A stretch of DNA of 64,000 bases from CAYQMF01 sp964418595. Lineage in GTDB: Bacteria > Planctomycetota > UBA1135 > UBA2386. Below, one piece after another: positions 1 to 9,192 of the stretch. The stretch spans positions 1-64,000 of the forward strand of contig CAYQMF010000006.1 of the NCBI GenBank assembly GCA_964418595.1, in the 5' to 3' direction. Both the position numbers and the translations under genes were made by a program. The notes below the pieces were generated by a model. The model was given only the letters and a program-made list of their open reading frames with translations, was not told where the DNA came from and searched no databases. Position 1 is the stretch's first letter; each line of letters opens with the position of its first letter.

Positions 1-53
1 GAGCGGCTGCTGCCGGCGGCGCGGGAGGCGCGCGGCGACCTCGAGGGCGGCGG
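1..53. other. window edge, no gene seen
   Basis: These bases lie just beyond the stop codon of the minus-strand cytochrome gene. Forward reading frames are open here, but they continue as antisense shadow of that cytochrome and resemble nothing I recognise. The stretch could be the start of an intergenic region continuing outside the window. Confidence 0.4.
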
Positions 54-2291
54 CTACATCGTCGTCGTGTATTTTGCCGAGCGGCTCGGCTTTTCCGGGC
101 TACGTCGCGGCACCGGATCGGAGAGACGCGTCGCGCATGCCACCGCCCGGAGCAGGGCACAGCTCGCGGTGTCGGCGCCCGCGCGTTCGGCGACGTCGGC
201 CTGGCGCTCACCTGCTTCGGGGCGATCGGCGAGCAACAGGGCCAGGGCGAGCAGGAGGCCCGCCTCCGGATCGGCAGCGCGGGCCCGGGCGTGGTCGGTT
301 GCGAGGCGCAGGCCTTCGGCGAGCGCGCTCGGGTTGCCCTCGGACCCGAGCAGGAGCGACTGCGTCAGGCTGATCTCGAGTCGGCGCGGATCGAGCGCGA
401 AGCGCGCGCCGATCCGGAGCGTGTCGAGCGCCGCCGCGCGCTCGCCGTCCTCGGCCTGCAGCGCGGCGAGCGCCTCGTAGGGAGCGCTCGGGCCGGGATC
501 CACCTCGCTGGCGCGCACCAGGGCGGCGCGTGCCGCAGACCGCGCATGCAGGTCGACGTGGACGCGTGCCGTCGTCAGCCACGCGGCCACGAACACGGGA
601 CGCAGGCGGGTCGCCGTTTCGGCGTGGGGCAGCCCTTCCGCGGGACGCCCCGCGAGGCGCAGGGTCTCGGCCAGCTCATGGTGGGCCTCGGGCGACTGCG
701 GGTCGAGTTCCAACGCGTGGCGCAGGAGGTCGGCGGCGTCGGCTTGTTCACCCATGAGAGAGCGCAGGCTGCCGAGGGCGACCAGGGCTGCGACGCAGCG
801 CGGGTCGCGGGCGAGCACGGCTCGCAGCGTGGCCTCGGCCTGCCGAGCGTCGCCGCGAGCGTGCTGGGCGTGGGCGAGCGTGAGGTAGGGCTCGGCTTGT
901 TGCGTGCCCGCGCGCGCGAGTGCCGCGGCGAGAGCGTCGATTGCGGTGGCGTTGCCCTCGCGGACCCGCGTGTGCAAGAGGTACAGCTCCGCCTCTGCCG
1001 CGTCGAGTCCGTGGTCGGACCCGTAGAGTCGGGGAGCGGCCTCGCGCGGTTTGCCGGTCTCCGTTCGCTCCCGCGTCGGGTCTGCCAGTGGTCGGCGCTC
1101 GATCCGATGGTCGGTCACCAGGGCGTGCACCACGTCGTGCGGCCGACGGGTCGGCATGTGGCACCCCACGCAGTCCGCCGGGCTCGTGCCACCGTGCAGT
1201 TGCGCATGCGCGTCGGGATCGAGCGTGTGGCAGCTCAGGCAGCGGGTGCGGTAGTGGGCCGCGGCCTCCTCGTCGCGCCGCTTGCGATGTGGGTCGTGGC
1301 AGGTCGTGCAGACCAGCCGGCCTTCGGACTCCGTGAAGCAACGGCTCTGGCGGAGGCGGTAGGGATGGTGGTTGATCTGGAAACGCTCGGCGGGGCCGTC
1401 CTCGCCCGGTGACTCGAACTCGAGGGCGACGAGGTAGTCGCGCAGCGGCTGGCCGGGACGGTACGAGAACATGTCCCGACCGAAGCGCACCTGCCGGCTC
1501 TCGAGCTTGGCGGTCGGCTGCAGGTGGCACTGCAAGCAGACATCGTCGCGCTGTGCCTGCGGCAGCCGTCCGGGGTTGGTGATCGAGCGGCGGACCGCCG
1601 CGTCGTCACCCTTCCCGCTCGCCAACTCCACGTGCTCCTTGCCGGGGCCGTGACAGCGCTGGCAGCCGATGCCGTGCGGGAGGTTCGCGGGGAAGGTCTC
1701 GCGGTCGCCGAAGCGGTCCGAGTGCGCTTCGCTCCCGTGGTAGGCGTTGTGGCAGAACATGCACGCGCGGGGGATCGGACGCGTGAAGCCGAAGTGATCG
1801 CGCGAGTCGTACCCGGGCGCCATGGCCCACGTCCCTTGCTCCGCGTAGTAGTTCAGCGGCGCGGCGAACAACTCCCCGGACGGCGTTGCGAACGCGTAGC
1901 TGCGCACGTGGTTGCCGGACCCGATCACCCAGTCCAAGCGCTGCTCGAACACGTTGCGACGCCCGCCGCGTTCGTCGATCTGGTACCGACGCACGTGCAG
2001 CCAGCCGTCGCGCACGAAGGTCTCGTAGTGGCGCTGGCTCGGCGCGTGGTAGATGTTCGCCGGAGCCCCGTCGCCGGCGAGGAAGCCCGCGGACGCGGGG
2101 TACAGCGAACGCGCCATGCCCACCTCGCGGTAGCTGGTCGCGATCCCCCCGTGGCAGTCCGCACACAGCCCATCGTCGACGTAGCCGGCGTAGCTGGTGC
2201 CGCTCGCCGGCGGCTCCGCCCTGCCGTCGCAACCGAGCGCCACCCACAACGGCAGCGGGACCAGCAGGGTTGCGAACACGACTCGGCGCAC
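54..2291 (-). CDS. heptahaem cytochrome c lipoprotein with TPR tail
   Basis: Predicted envelope electron-transfer protein of 745 residues. Seven CxxCH haem-binding motifs are visible in the N-terminal half (CADCH, CMFCH, CQRCH, CLQCH, CTTCH, CLSCH, CVGCH, from about residue 43 to 377). The second half, from about residue 430, is alanine-rich and organised as tetratricopeptide repeats. I chose the GTG at 2291 because it begins a signal peptide ending in the lipobox VALGC; the frame stays open upstream to 2375, but that extension looks non-secretory and overlaps a hairpin. No Shine-Dalgarno is evident. Multihaem cytochromes with C-terminal TPRs are common in Planctomycetota and relatives; the redox partner is unknown. 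The haem and TPR assignment is firm, the substrate is not. Confidence 0.9.
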   Translation of the reverse strand: MRRVVFATLLVPLPLWVALGCDGRAEPPASGTSYAGYVDDGLCADCHGGIATSYREVGMARSLYPASAGFLAGDGAPANIYHAPSQRHYETFVRDGWLHVRRYQIDERGGRRNVFEQRLDWVIGSGNHVRSYAFATPSGELFAAPLNYYAEQGTWAMAPGYDSRDHFGFTRPIPRACMFCHNAYHGSEAHSDRFGDRETFPANLPHGIGCQRCHGPGKEHVELASGKGDDAAVRRSITNPGRLPQAQRDDVCLQCHLQPTAKLESRQVRFGRDMFSYRPGQPLRDYLVALEFESPGEDGPAERFQINHHPYRLRQSRCFTESEGRLVCTTCHDPHRKRRDEEAAAHYRTRCLSCHTLDPDAHAQLHGGTSPADCVGCHMPTRRPHDVVHALVTDHRIERRPLADPTRERTETGKPREAAPRLYGSDHGLDAAEAELYLLHTRVREGNATAIDALAAALARAGTQQAEPYLTLAHAQHARGDARQAEATLRAVLARDPRCVAALVALGSLRSLMGEQADAADLLRHALELDPQSPEAHHELAETLRLAGRPAEGLPHAETATRLRPVFVAAWLTTARVHVDLHARSAARAALVRASEVDPGPSAPYEALAALQAEDGERAAALDTLRIGARFALDPRRLEISLTQSLLLGSEGNPSALAEGLRLATDHARARAADPEAGLLLALALLLADRPEAGERQADVAERAGADTASCALLRAVACATRLSDPVPRRSPEKPSRSAKYTTTM

Positions 2292-2344
2292 GACGGGTGA
2301 AGCGTACTCGCGCGACGCCCTCGGCTCGCCACCCGTACACGCAG

Positions 2345-2372
2345 AGACCCGAGGTCTCGCGACCCCGGGTCT
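2345..2372 (-). terminator. hairpin downstream of the 2424-3791 gene
   Basis: Inverted repeat of 7 bp, one A-C mismatch, then 4 bp closing a TCGC loop, lying about 50 bases after the stop of the secreted-protein gene. A second small hairpin (GCCCGC / GCGGGC, loop AGG) sits at 2385-2399, nearer the stop. Neither is followed by a clear T run, so rho-independent termination is only suggested. Confidence 0.4.
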
Positions 2373-2423
2373 CACGCGTGACTCGCCCGCAGGGCGGGCA
2401 ACCGCTTGCTAGAAGGGGAAATG

Positions 2424-3791
2424 CTAGAAGGGCGCGGCCGTCACGTGCACGGTCACGGGGTTGCTCGACGTCCACGCGCCGTTGAAGCACACCGAGTCGT
2501 AGCCGAGGTCACCCGAGAACGTCGCCGGCACCAGGAAGCTGATGGCCGTGTCGCCGTTCGGGTTGGCCGGCGGGAACCCGATCGTCAGCGCGATCGGGAA
2601 CGTGTCCAGCGTGCACGCCGGGTTGAACGGCGCGAACGGCAGGCCAGCCAGCGCCGGGCCGGCGAGCGCGAGGATGCAGATGCTCGCGGGCGGCGTGCCC
2701 AGCAGGCTCGCGCCGCTGATCGCCCCGGCGGTCGGAGCGCCGTTCACGCTGAGGATCTGCGAGCCGCAGTCCGCCGCGCCGTTGACGCCGAAGCCGCCGT
2801 ACGACACGAAGCCCGCCGTGTCGGCGGTCGCCTGTTGCAGGCCGGCGAGGACCGGCTGGCCGTTGATCCACGCGTGCTGGAGGCCCCCCGCGATGCCGCC
2901 GGCCACGTTCGGCGCGGCGCCGGGGATCGACGTGTCGCAGGTCCGGCTCCACACCACCGTGCCGTAGTTCCCCGCGGTCAGGTCCATGATCGTGATCTTG
3001 ACGAGACCCGCGCCGGCGGCGGTGCAGGTGTTCGCGATCTGGCCGTGATGCCCGAGGTACCACTTGCCGTTGTACTCGAAGCAACTCAGGCCGTAGCCGG
3101 CGCCCGGGTTCGGGATGCCGACGTTGGCGGTGCGGGTCGCCGCGCCGGTCGCCAGGTCGAGTTCCCATTCCTCGATGAGGTTGCTGAAGTCGCAGACGTA
3201 CACGTAGATCTGCTGGTCGGCGAACGCGTTCTTCGGGCGGCACGCGACGCCACGAGTGGTGGCCGTCGAGTACGTCGCCAGGTTGAACGAGCCGAGCCAC
3301 GTCTCGGTCATCGCGTTGAGGACGTGGATGTTGCGCCCTTCGTCACCGAACAGGACGACCGACTTGACGGTCGCGGTGGTGGTGTCGATGTACGTGTAGC
3401 CTTCGCCGTCGCGGTGACCCCAGAACGCCGAGATCATGCCCGGGTGCTGGTTCATGTTGCGCGCGGTTGCGGCGATCGGGTTGTTGGCGCGGTCGGCGTC
3501 GTAGACGTAGACCTTCTGGGGGCCGACCGAGCCGCCGTTGGTGCCGGAGAAGAACCACTTGCGGCTGGTGTTGCCGGCGACGGTGTACTCCGTGTTGGCG
3601 ATGCCCAGGATGCGGATGTCGTTGAGGCCGCACGTGGCGGTGACATTGAACGGAGCGCGGACGGTCTGGCAGTCGGGACCGTGCAGCGGGCCGGTGACCG
3701 TGCCGCCGGCGGTGGGAGACATCTCGTTGGCGGGCTGCTGGGCGCAGACGACGCTGGCGAGGGCGAGGGCTGAGAGAACGAAGGTACGCAT
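2424..3791 (-). CDS. secreted protein of unknown function
   Basis: Protein of 455 residues beginning with a clear cleavable signal peptide (MRTFVLSALALASVVCAQ). The ATG at 3791 is preceded by GGAGG with a tight 3-base gap, which decides this start over an upstream one at 3872. The body is rich in Gly, Asn, Thr and aromatic residues, with strand-like repeats that suggest a beta-propeller. The last ~110 residues form a beta-rich module with cysteines that resembles the C-termini of other secreted proteins in this window (ends near 13329, 24140, 30893-31969 and 49009). I do not recognise an enzyme motif. It stands alone between two hairpins and the uspA-like gene. Confidence 0.8.
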   Translation of the reverse strand: MRTFVLSALALASVVCAQQPANEMSPTAGGTVTGPLHGPDCQTVRAPFNVTATCGLNDIRILGIANTEYTVAGNTSRKWFFSGTNGGSVGPQKVYVYDADRANNPIAATARNMNQHPGMISAFWGHRDGEGYTYIDTTTATVKSVVLFGDEGRNIHVLNAMTETWLGSFNLATYSTATTRGVACRPKNAFADQQIYVYVCDFSNLIEEWELDLATGAATRTANVGIPNPGAGYGLSCFEYNGKWYLGHHGQIANTCTAAGAGLVKITIMDLTAGNYGTVVWSRTCDTSIPGAAPNVAGGIAGGLQHAWINGQPVLAGLQQATADTAGFVSYGGFGVNGAADCGSQILSVNGAPTAGAISGASLLGTPPASICILALAGPALAGLPFAPFNPACTLDTFPIALTIGFPPANPNGDTAISFLVPATFSGDLGYDSVCFNGAWTSSNPVTVHVTAAPF

Positions 3792-3938
3792 GGGCCTCCG
3801 GTGAGGTTGGTTGGATGAGAACAGAAAGGGCCGGGGTGCCTGGGGGCAGGCGCCACGAAGACCCCCAACCATAGCCGACCCGCCGAGCGAGGGTAGGCCA
3901 GGGATTCCGGATCGGTTTGCGTCAGAGGGAAAGAGTGC

Positions 3939-4430
3939 TCATGCGTCGCGCCACGGCTCCTCGCCGGCGGCCCCGATGAAGCCCCGCGTCTCGCGCTGAT
4001 GTACCGTCATCACCGGGCACGGCGCGCGCCGCAGCACACGTTCCGCCGTGCTGCCGAGGAGCACATCGGTGAGTCCGCTCCGGCCGCTCGTCGCCATGAC
4101 GATGAGGTCGCACTCCTCACGCGCCGCGCAGGCGGGGATCTCGCTCGCCGGAGGACCCTTGAGCAGGATCGTCCGCGTCGGGATCGACTCCGGCACCTCG
4201 TCCCGGGCCTGGTTGCGGAGCTGCTGGTCGAACCACTCGTACGCGCTCCGTTGTTCTTCGGACTCACCGATGGGGCCGGAGCGGGCGAAGGAGTATGCCG
4301 GTGGCTCTACCACGTGCACGAGGCAGATCTCGGCGGAGAACTTCTTGGCGAACTCGATGGCGTAGCGCAGCGCGTGCTGGGCCGGCAGCGAGAAGTCGGT
4401 GGGGACCAGGATGCGGCGCAGGTCGATCAT
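3939..4430 (-). CDS. universal stress protein (UspA family)
   Basis: Cytoplasmic nucleotide-binding stress protein of 163 residues, normal length for a single Usp domain. The N-terminus (RRILVPTDFS) is the classic first strand. The ATP-binding signature is G116-9x-G126-S127; the preceding family glycine is alanine (MATSG), a common variant. A CPVMTVH strand follows. It is the last gene of the run from ribH, 36 bases after the O-antigen-ligase-like gene, and may be cotranscribed with it. Family assignment is secure, but the physiological trigger cannot be read from sequence. Confidence 0.93.
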   Translation of the reverse strand: MIDLRRILVPTDFSLPAQHALRYAIEFAKKFSAEICLVHVVEPPAYSFARSGPIGESEEQRSAYEWFDQQLRNQARDEVPESIPTRTILLKGPPASEIPACAAREECDLIVMATSGRSGLTDVLLGSTAERVLRRAPCPVMTVHQRETRGFIGAAGEEPWRDA

Positions 4431-4466
4431 GCCGGGTGTGGTTGTACCGCGAGGTCGGGGACGGAG

Positions 4467-6596
4467 TCAGCCGCCGAGCGCGGCGGACCAGCCAGGGAAC
4501 GCGCGCAGCGGGGCGAGGAATTCGGACAGAAGCACCCGCTGTGGGGCGGTGAGCGGCACCTGCCTGGGGAGCCTCTCCGCCGCGGCCTCGACGGCCGGAC
4601 GATCCCCGAGGGAGAGGAGCCGGGACGCGATCAGGATGGCAGGACGCAGGTCTCGCCGCCCGCGCGTCGTCTGTCCGGTGGCCAGGCGGGCGAGGAGTTG
4701 CGCGGTCTCTTCGGCCTCCGGGTGCGAACGCAGGGCGAGGAAGGCCGCGAAGAACTCGGCCTCTCCCTGCAGGAGGTCGCTGGCTGGACCCGTCGTGGTC
4801 GCCGCGAGGTCGACGAAGTGGCGGGGCAGGTCGGCGAGGAGGCGCGGATGGGGTCGACCCTCGGCGTACAGCATCTCGATCGCGCGCGGCGCGTCCCCCT
4901 GCGCGACGAGGATCGTCGCCAGGAACAGGCGTGCCTCCGGGTTGGGTGGGTCGAGTTCGAGGATGCGCGTGAGCCACGCGGAGGCCCGGGACACTTCCCC
5001 GCCGGCCGATGCGACTTCGGCGGAGGTGAGCAGATTGGCGGTGCTGTGCGGGGCGAGGCGCAGGAGCCGGTCGACGTCACCGCCCGGTGCGAGCAACTCG
5101 CGCAGGGCTGCCTGATCCTTGCGCGCGTGCGCGAGCGCGAAGCGCAGGCGGGTGCGGAGCGCGCGCATCTGGCTGTCCCAGGGTAGCCAGGCGACGGCGC
5201 GGTCGAGGGCGTGCATCTGCTCGAGCGTGCGCCGTTCCGCCGGTGGCCGGCTCTGGGCCTCCGCGTGCACGGCGGCGTGGTGTTGGCCGAGCAGTTGCCC
5301 GAGTCCCAGCCAACCGATGAGCGTGGCGATGGGGATGGCGAGGAGCAGACGCAGGGTCCGCGGCCACGCGGGGGCGGATCCGCCCACCGAACCCTGGCTC
5401 GTGCACAGCGCGCCCGCGTATGCGAACGCGAACACCGCGGCCGGCGCATTCCCGAGGGGCGCGCGCACGAGGCCGAGCAGGAAGAATGCCACGAGCGGGA
5501 GCGTGCGCGCCCAGCCGCCGCGGTGGTGCGGCATCAACACCGCGAGCCAGAAGGCGAGGAAGAGGGCGAGCCCGACGGTCCCGGTCTCGACGGCGATCTC
5601 GACCGGGTCGTCGTGTGCCGTGCGTGGCGCGACGGCATCCTGTCGACCGAGCGTCGACAGTTCGATCTCGCGCTCGCTGCGGTAGCGCGGGTACTCGACC
5701 TTCCACTGCCCGGCGCCGTGGCCGAACAGGCTCGCGTCCTTCCACATCGCGAAGCTGCTCGCCCACATCTCCATGCGCACCTCGAGGGTGGCCATGGTCA
5801 TCGCGGGACGGGCGGGAGTCGGGGCGGTCCCGACCGAGATCGGCATTGCCAGAGGGAGGCGGCGAATGCCTTCTCCCGCGGCCAACCCGAGCAGGGCGAG
5901 CCCCACGAGCGCGGCGCGGCGGACGGCGGCGTGGTGTCGCCAGGGGGTAAGCGCCAGGGGCAGGACGGTCAGCGCTGCGGCGACGAGACCGGAGCGCGAC
6001 TGGTTCACCCACAAGTACGTGGCGCCGAGGGCGACCACGACGGCCGGCAGCGGCGTCGCATCGCGGCGGACGAAGATCAGCGCCGCCGCCGCGACGGCCA
6101 GCGCGACGACTTCGCTGGCCGCGTTGCGGTTGCCGAGCGTGCTGATCGGTTCGCTCATCGACCCGTAGCCGGCCGGCCACTCGATGCCGCTCGCCTGCAG
6201 CAGGCCGAACGTCGCGACCACGAGGCCTGTGGGCAGAAACGCACGCAGCACCGCACGCGCGTCGACGGAACGTGCGGCCGCGAGGCCGACGGCGCCGAGC
6301 GTGAGGAGCCAGGTCGTGCGCTGGATGGCCTCGCCGCCGTTGGTCGCCCAGAGCCACGACGCGCCGTGCGCCGCGATCAGCCCGAGCCACGCGCGCGACG
6401 CCCAGCGACCCGGGTCCGCGCCGCCGCGGCGCGCGGCGAGCGCGAGCAGGATCGGGACGGCGAGCAGCATCGCGATGCCGCGCCGTGCCTGCTCGAAGTC
6501 CGGCCAGAACGGCGTGAACGGCAGGGTGATGAGGAGAAAGACGATCGCCCACACGAACGTCGCCCGGGCCGTCGTGTTCGCTGCCGGCGCGCCCAC
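4467..6596 (-). CDS. O-antigen ligase-like polytopic membrane protein with C-terminal TPRs
   Basis: Protein of 709 residues. Residues ~15-430 contain about ten hydrophobic segments typical of the Wzy_C/O-antigen ligase superfamily. A large periplasmic loop carries GHGAGQW and a HDDPVEIAVETG segment, matching the conserved HN-x-(ile/val)E-x-G-like region of the family. Residues ~450-709 are soluble, helical and TPR-like. Such proteins join or polymerise lipid-linked glycans at the periplasmic face of the inner membrane, but the TPR-bearing branch also includes proteins of other or unknown substrate. The start is GTG at 6596, four bases after the ftsY stop. No other polysaccharide gene is adjacent, so the glycan is unknown. 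Confidence 0.75.
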   Translation of the reverse strand: MGAPAANTTARATFVWAIVFLLITLPFTPFWPDFEQARRGIAMLLAVPILLALAARRGGADPGRWASRAWLGLIAAHGASWLWATNGGEAIQRTTWLLTLGAVGLAAARSVDARAVLRAFLPTGLVVATFGLLQASGIEWPAGYGSMSEPISTLGNRNAASEVVALAVAAAALIFVRRDATPLPAVVVALGATYLWVNQSRSGLVAAALTVLPLALTPWRHHAAVRRAALVGLALLGLAAGEGIRRLPLAMPISVGTAPTPARPAMTMATLEVRMEMWASSFAMWKDASLFGHGAGQWKVEYPRYRSEREIELSTLGRQDAVAPRTAHDDPVEIAVETGTVGLALFLAFWLAVLMPHHRGGWARTLPLVAFFLLGLVRAPLGNAPAAVFAFAYAGALCTSQGSVGGSAPAWPRTLRLLLAIPIATLIGWLGLGQLLGQHHAAVHAEAQSRPPAERRTLEQMHALDRAVAWLPWDSQMRALRTRLRFALAHARKDQAALRELLAPGGDVDRLLRLAPHSTANLLTSAEVASAGGEVSRASAWLTRILELDPPNPEARLFLATILVAQGDAPRAIEMLYAEGRPHPRLLADLPRHFVDLAATTTGPASDLLQGEAEFFAAFLALRSHPEAEETAQLLARLATGQTTRGRRDLRPAILIASRLLSLGDRPAVEAAAERLPRQVPLTAPQRVLLSEFLAPLRAFPGWSAALGG

Positions 6597-6599
6597 GGC

Positions 6600-7526
6600 C
6601 TAGGCGCCGGAGCTCTTCGAGAAGGTCAGGATCGCGTCGACGAAGTTCTCGGCGTGGAAGGGCTCGACGTCTTCCACGCCCTCGCCGACGCCGAGGAACT
6701 TGACCGGCAGCGGCAGCTCCTCGCGGATCCCGAACACCGCGCCGCCCTTGGCGGTGCCGTCCATCTTGGCGAGGAACACGCCGGTCACGTCGGCGACCGC
6801 GGTGAACTCCTTGGCCTGCCGGATCGCGTTCTGCCCGGTGGTCGCGTCGAGCACGAGCAGAGTCTCGTGCGGTGCGTCCGGGATCTGCTTGCGCACCACG
6901 CGCACGATCTTGCCCAGCTCCTGCATGAGGTTCTTCTGCGTGTGCAGGCGGCCGGCGGTGTCGAGGACAAGGTAATCGACCTTGCGGGCGATCGCGGCGG
7001 AGACGGCGTCGAACGCCACCGCCGCCGGGTCGGCGCCGGTGGCCTGCTTGATGATCGGCACGCCGATGCGGTCGGCCCACAGGGAGAGCTGCTCGACCGC
7101 GGCGGCGCGGAACGTGTCGCCGGCGCCGAGCAGGACCTTGTGGCCGCGTCGCACCAGGAGGCTCGCGAGCTTGGCGATCGACGTCGTCTTGCCGGAGCCG
7201 TTCACGCCGACGACGAGGATGACGGTGGGGCCGCTCGCGGCGCGCGCGAGTTCGCCTTCGCAGCGTTCCAGGCGCGCCAGCAGACGACTGCGCAGGAGCG
7301 CAGGCACCTCGGCGACTTCCTTCACCTCGCGCCGCTTGTATGCCTGCTTGATCTCCTCGACCACGCGCGAGCCGGTCGCGCCCAGGTCGGCGCCGTAGAG
7401 CACTTCCTCGAGTTCGTCGAGGAACGCGTCGTCCAGCTTGCGCCCCAGAGTGAAGAGCTTGGAGAGCCCGGCGACGAGCTTGTCGCGCGTCTTCGCCAGC
7501 CCGCGCAGGAGTCGACCGAGCACCAC
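6600..7526 (-). CDS. ftsY: signal recognition particle receptor FtsY
   Basis: SRP-type GTPase of 308 residues that docks the SRP-ribosome complex at the membrane. An N-domain helical bundle (~1-95) precedes the G-domain. Visible motifs are the P-loop GVNGSGKTTS, DTFRAAAVEQL, DTAGRLHT, LAKMDGTAKGG and the terminal GVGEGVEDVEPF, all diagnostic of FtsY rather than Ffh (no M-domain). It lacks the acidic A-domain of enterobacterial FtsY. The start is one of two consecutive GTG codons (7526 or 7523), almost abutting the nusB stop at 7528; longer forward extension would run through nusB. Coupling to nusB is likely. Confidence 0.96.
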   Translation of the reverse strand: MVLGRLLRGLAKTRDKLVAGLSKLFTLGRKLDDAFLDELEEVLYGADLGATGSRVVEEIKQAYKRREVKEVAEVPALLRSRLLARLERCEGELARAASGPTVILVVGVNGSGKTTSIAKLASLLVRRGHKVLLGAGDTFRAAAVEQLSLWADRIGVPIIKQATGADPAAVAFDAVSAAIARKVDYLVLDTAGRLHTQKNLMQELGKIVRVVRKQIPDAPHETLLVLDATTGQNAIRQAKEFTAVADVTGVFLAKMDGTAKGGAVFGIREELPLPVKFLGVGEGVEDVEPFHAENFVDAILTFSKSSGA

Positions 7527-7527
7527 G

Positions 7528-8076
7528 TCAGGCGGTCGGCTCGTCGGCCGTGTGGGTGGTCTCGGCGTCGACGGCCGGCGCCGCGCGGGCTGGCACGGCA
7601 CCGGACTCGAGATCGATCCGGATCCGGTCCAGGATGCCGTTGATGAACGCGCCGGAGTTGCCGGTCGAGAAGCGCTTGCCGAGTTCGATCGCCTCGTTGA
7701 TCGTGACCTTGGGCGGGATGTCACTGCAGTGCAGCATCTCGTAGATCGCCATCCTCAGGATGTTGCGATCCACCGCGGCCATGCGCTTGAGGTCCCAGTT
7801 GCGGGTGACGCCGGCGAGGATGCGGTCGGCGTCGTCGCGGTGGCGGCGCGTGCCCTCGATCAACCGCACCGCGAACTCGCGCAGTTCCATGTCGCGCTTC
7901 GGCGGTCGGGAAGGACCCGCCTGTCGTGCGGCGCTGGCACCTTTCGCATCCTCGCGAGCCTCGGCCTCGGCGGCGTCGAGGAACGCATCCAGATCACCGA
8001 GAGCCTCCGGACCACGGAGGTCGAGGTGGTAGAGGAACTGGATCGCCAGTTCGCGCGCGCGAGACCTGCGTCGCAT
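7528..8076 (-). CDS. nusB: transcription antitermination factor NusB
   Basis: RNA-binding antitermination protein of 182 residues that acts with NusE on rRNA leader boxA. The N-terminal RRRSRARELAIQFLYHLDL is the standard NusB opening, and the C-terminal half has the conserved INEAIELGKRFSTGNSGAFINGILD stretch (given here in pieces: INEAIELGKRF, then GAFINGILD). A ~35-residue Ala/Arg-rich insertion sits near residues 30-65, and a ~25-residue disordered tail extends past the usual end. The ATG at 8076 was chosen because everything upstream to 8325 is unrelated sequence. It lies between ribH and ftsY; the ribH-nusB order is widespread in bacteria. Confidence 0.96.
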   Translation of the reverse strand: MRRRSRARELAIQFLYHLDLRGPEALGDLDAFLDAAEAEAREDAKGASAARQAGPSRPPKRDMELREFAVRLIEGTRRHRDDADRILAGVTRNWDLKRMAAVDRNILRMAIYEMLHCSDIPPKVTINEAIELGKRFSTGNSGAFINGILDRIRIDLESGAVPARAAPAVDAETTHTADEPTA

Positions 8077-8182
8077 GTGGGGAGGGGTGCTGCGGGAAAA
8101 GAACGAGTGGGAAGCCCGAAAAGGTAGCGCCGGCCCGGCCGTGGGCAAGAGCGAGACCGCGGGGTGCGTCCGACCGCTCCGG

Positions 8183-8638
8183 TCATCGCAGCTCGCTGCG
8201 CAGCAGCGCCATGTCGAGCCCCGCGAGGGCGGCGTCGGCGCCCTTGTCACCGGCGGCTCCCCCGGCGCGGTCGAGAGCCTGCTGCAGCGTGCGGCACGTG
8301 AGCACGCCGAACACCACGGGAACACCCGTGTGCAGGCCTGCCTCCATGAGCCCGCGCGCGGCCTGCGTGCAGACGTGCTCGTAGTGGTCGGTGCCGCCCT
8401 CGATCACGGCGCCCAGCGCGAGGATCGCGCCGTAGCGTCCCGTCTCGGCGAGCCAGCGGCTGGCCAGTGGCAGCTCGAAGGCCCCTGGCACCCACACGAG
8501 GTCCACCGCTGCCGCGTCGAAGCCGTGCCGGGCGAACGTGGCCATCGCGCCGTCGACGAGGCGCTGGCTGATCAGTTCGTTGAAGCGACCCGCGGCGATG
8601 GCGAAGCGGCGTCCTCGGATCGGGGCGTAGCGGCTCAT
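8183..8638 (-). CDS. ribH: 6,7-dimethyl-8-ribityllumazine synthase
   Basis: Penultimate enzyme of riboflavin synthesis, condensing 5-amino-6-ribitylaminouracil with 3,4-dihydroxy-2-butanone 4-phosphate. At 151 residues it has normal length. Conserved motifs in order are GRFN, VPGAFELP, GAVIEGGTDHYEHV, FGVLT and AGDKGADAALAGLDM; the catalytic-region histidine is within DHYEH. It heads the ribH-nusB-ftsY run, with a 106-base gap to nusB. No RFN riboswitch is recognisable in the 91 bases upstream. Confidence 0.97.
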   Translation of the reverse strand: MSRYAPIRGRRFAIAAGRFNELISQRLVDGAMATFARHGFDAAAVDLVWVPGAFELPLASRWLAETGRYGAILALGAVIEGGTDHYEHVCTQAARGLMEAGLHTGVPVVFGVLTCRTLQQALDRAGGAAGDKGADAALAGLDMALLRSELR

Positions 8639-8729
8639 CGCGCCGGACGATCGGGGCTTGCACCCCGGCGGTCAAGCGCGCGTGGCGCTGGACTCCCGGG
8701 GGCCGCGCGCGTAGAGCCCTTCCCGCAGC

Positions 8730-9110
8730 ATGTCCACCCTCGGATTCTGGCTCAGCCTCGCGCTGACCGTCGCCGGCCTCGTCGCGACCTACCATGCCGG
8801 CCGGCGTCGCCGCCGACGCCGGCACGTGACGCTCGCGGTCTGCACCGTGGCGATGCTCGCGGTGGCGATCCTCTTCGCGGAGGCGATGGCTCGCGAGCGC
8901 GACTTCCCGCGCGACATCATGCGGATCCATCTCGTCTTCGCGAAGGGCGCGGGGCTCGCCGTCCTGCCAGTGGTGATCACCGGTCTGCTCCTGCTCCGCC
9001 GCGAAGGTGTGCGTCGCTGGCATCTCGGCGCCGTGTGGGTGTTCCTCGCGCTGGTCGTGACCGCGACGGTCACCGGCGTCTGGGCCTTCTCGCACTCGAC
9101 GCCGCGGTAG
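8730..9110 (+). CDS. small four-helix membrane protein, hypothetical
   Basis: Protein of 126 residues with four hydrophobic segments (about 4-24, 32-54, 66-92 and 98-120), separated by a run of seven arginines after the first segment, which is probably cytoplasmic. Histidines fall at the edges of helices 3 and 4 (RIH, RWH). The last two helices faintly resemble the DUF420 family of small membrane proteins, but similarity is too weak to name it. It diverges from ribH across 91 bases and precedes lepB by 82 bases. Confidence 0.65.
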   Translation: MSTLGFWLSLALTVAGLVATYHAGRRRRRRRHVTLAVCTVAMLAVAILFAEAMARERDFPRDIMRIHLVFAKGAGLAVLPVVITGLLLLRREGVRRWHLGAVWVFLALVVTATVTGVWAFSHSTPR

Positions 9111-9192
9111 TCCGTCGCAGCGGCCGCGTGCCCGGCGCCAAGGGGTCACCGCCGTTTCAGTCGCGGCCCGGCTGCTGCCGAAAGCGGGAGGG

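Noticed and set aside
291..1412. Long plus-strand open frame of 373 codons
   Set aside because: It lies entirely antisense to the heptahaem cytochrome, whose CxxCH motifs prove the minus-strand frame.
2376..2423. N-terminal extension of the cytochrome or a separate small gene
   Set aside because: The region holds hairpins expected after the neighbouring stop codon, and the lipoprotein signal begins at 2291.
5211..7643. Plus-strand open frame of 810 codons
   Set aside because: It is antisense to ftsY and the O-antigen-ligase-like gene; no motif is recognisable.
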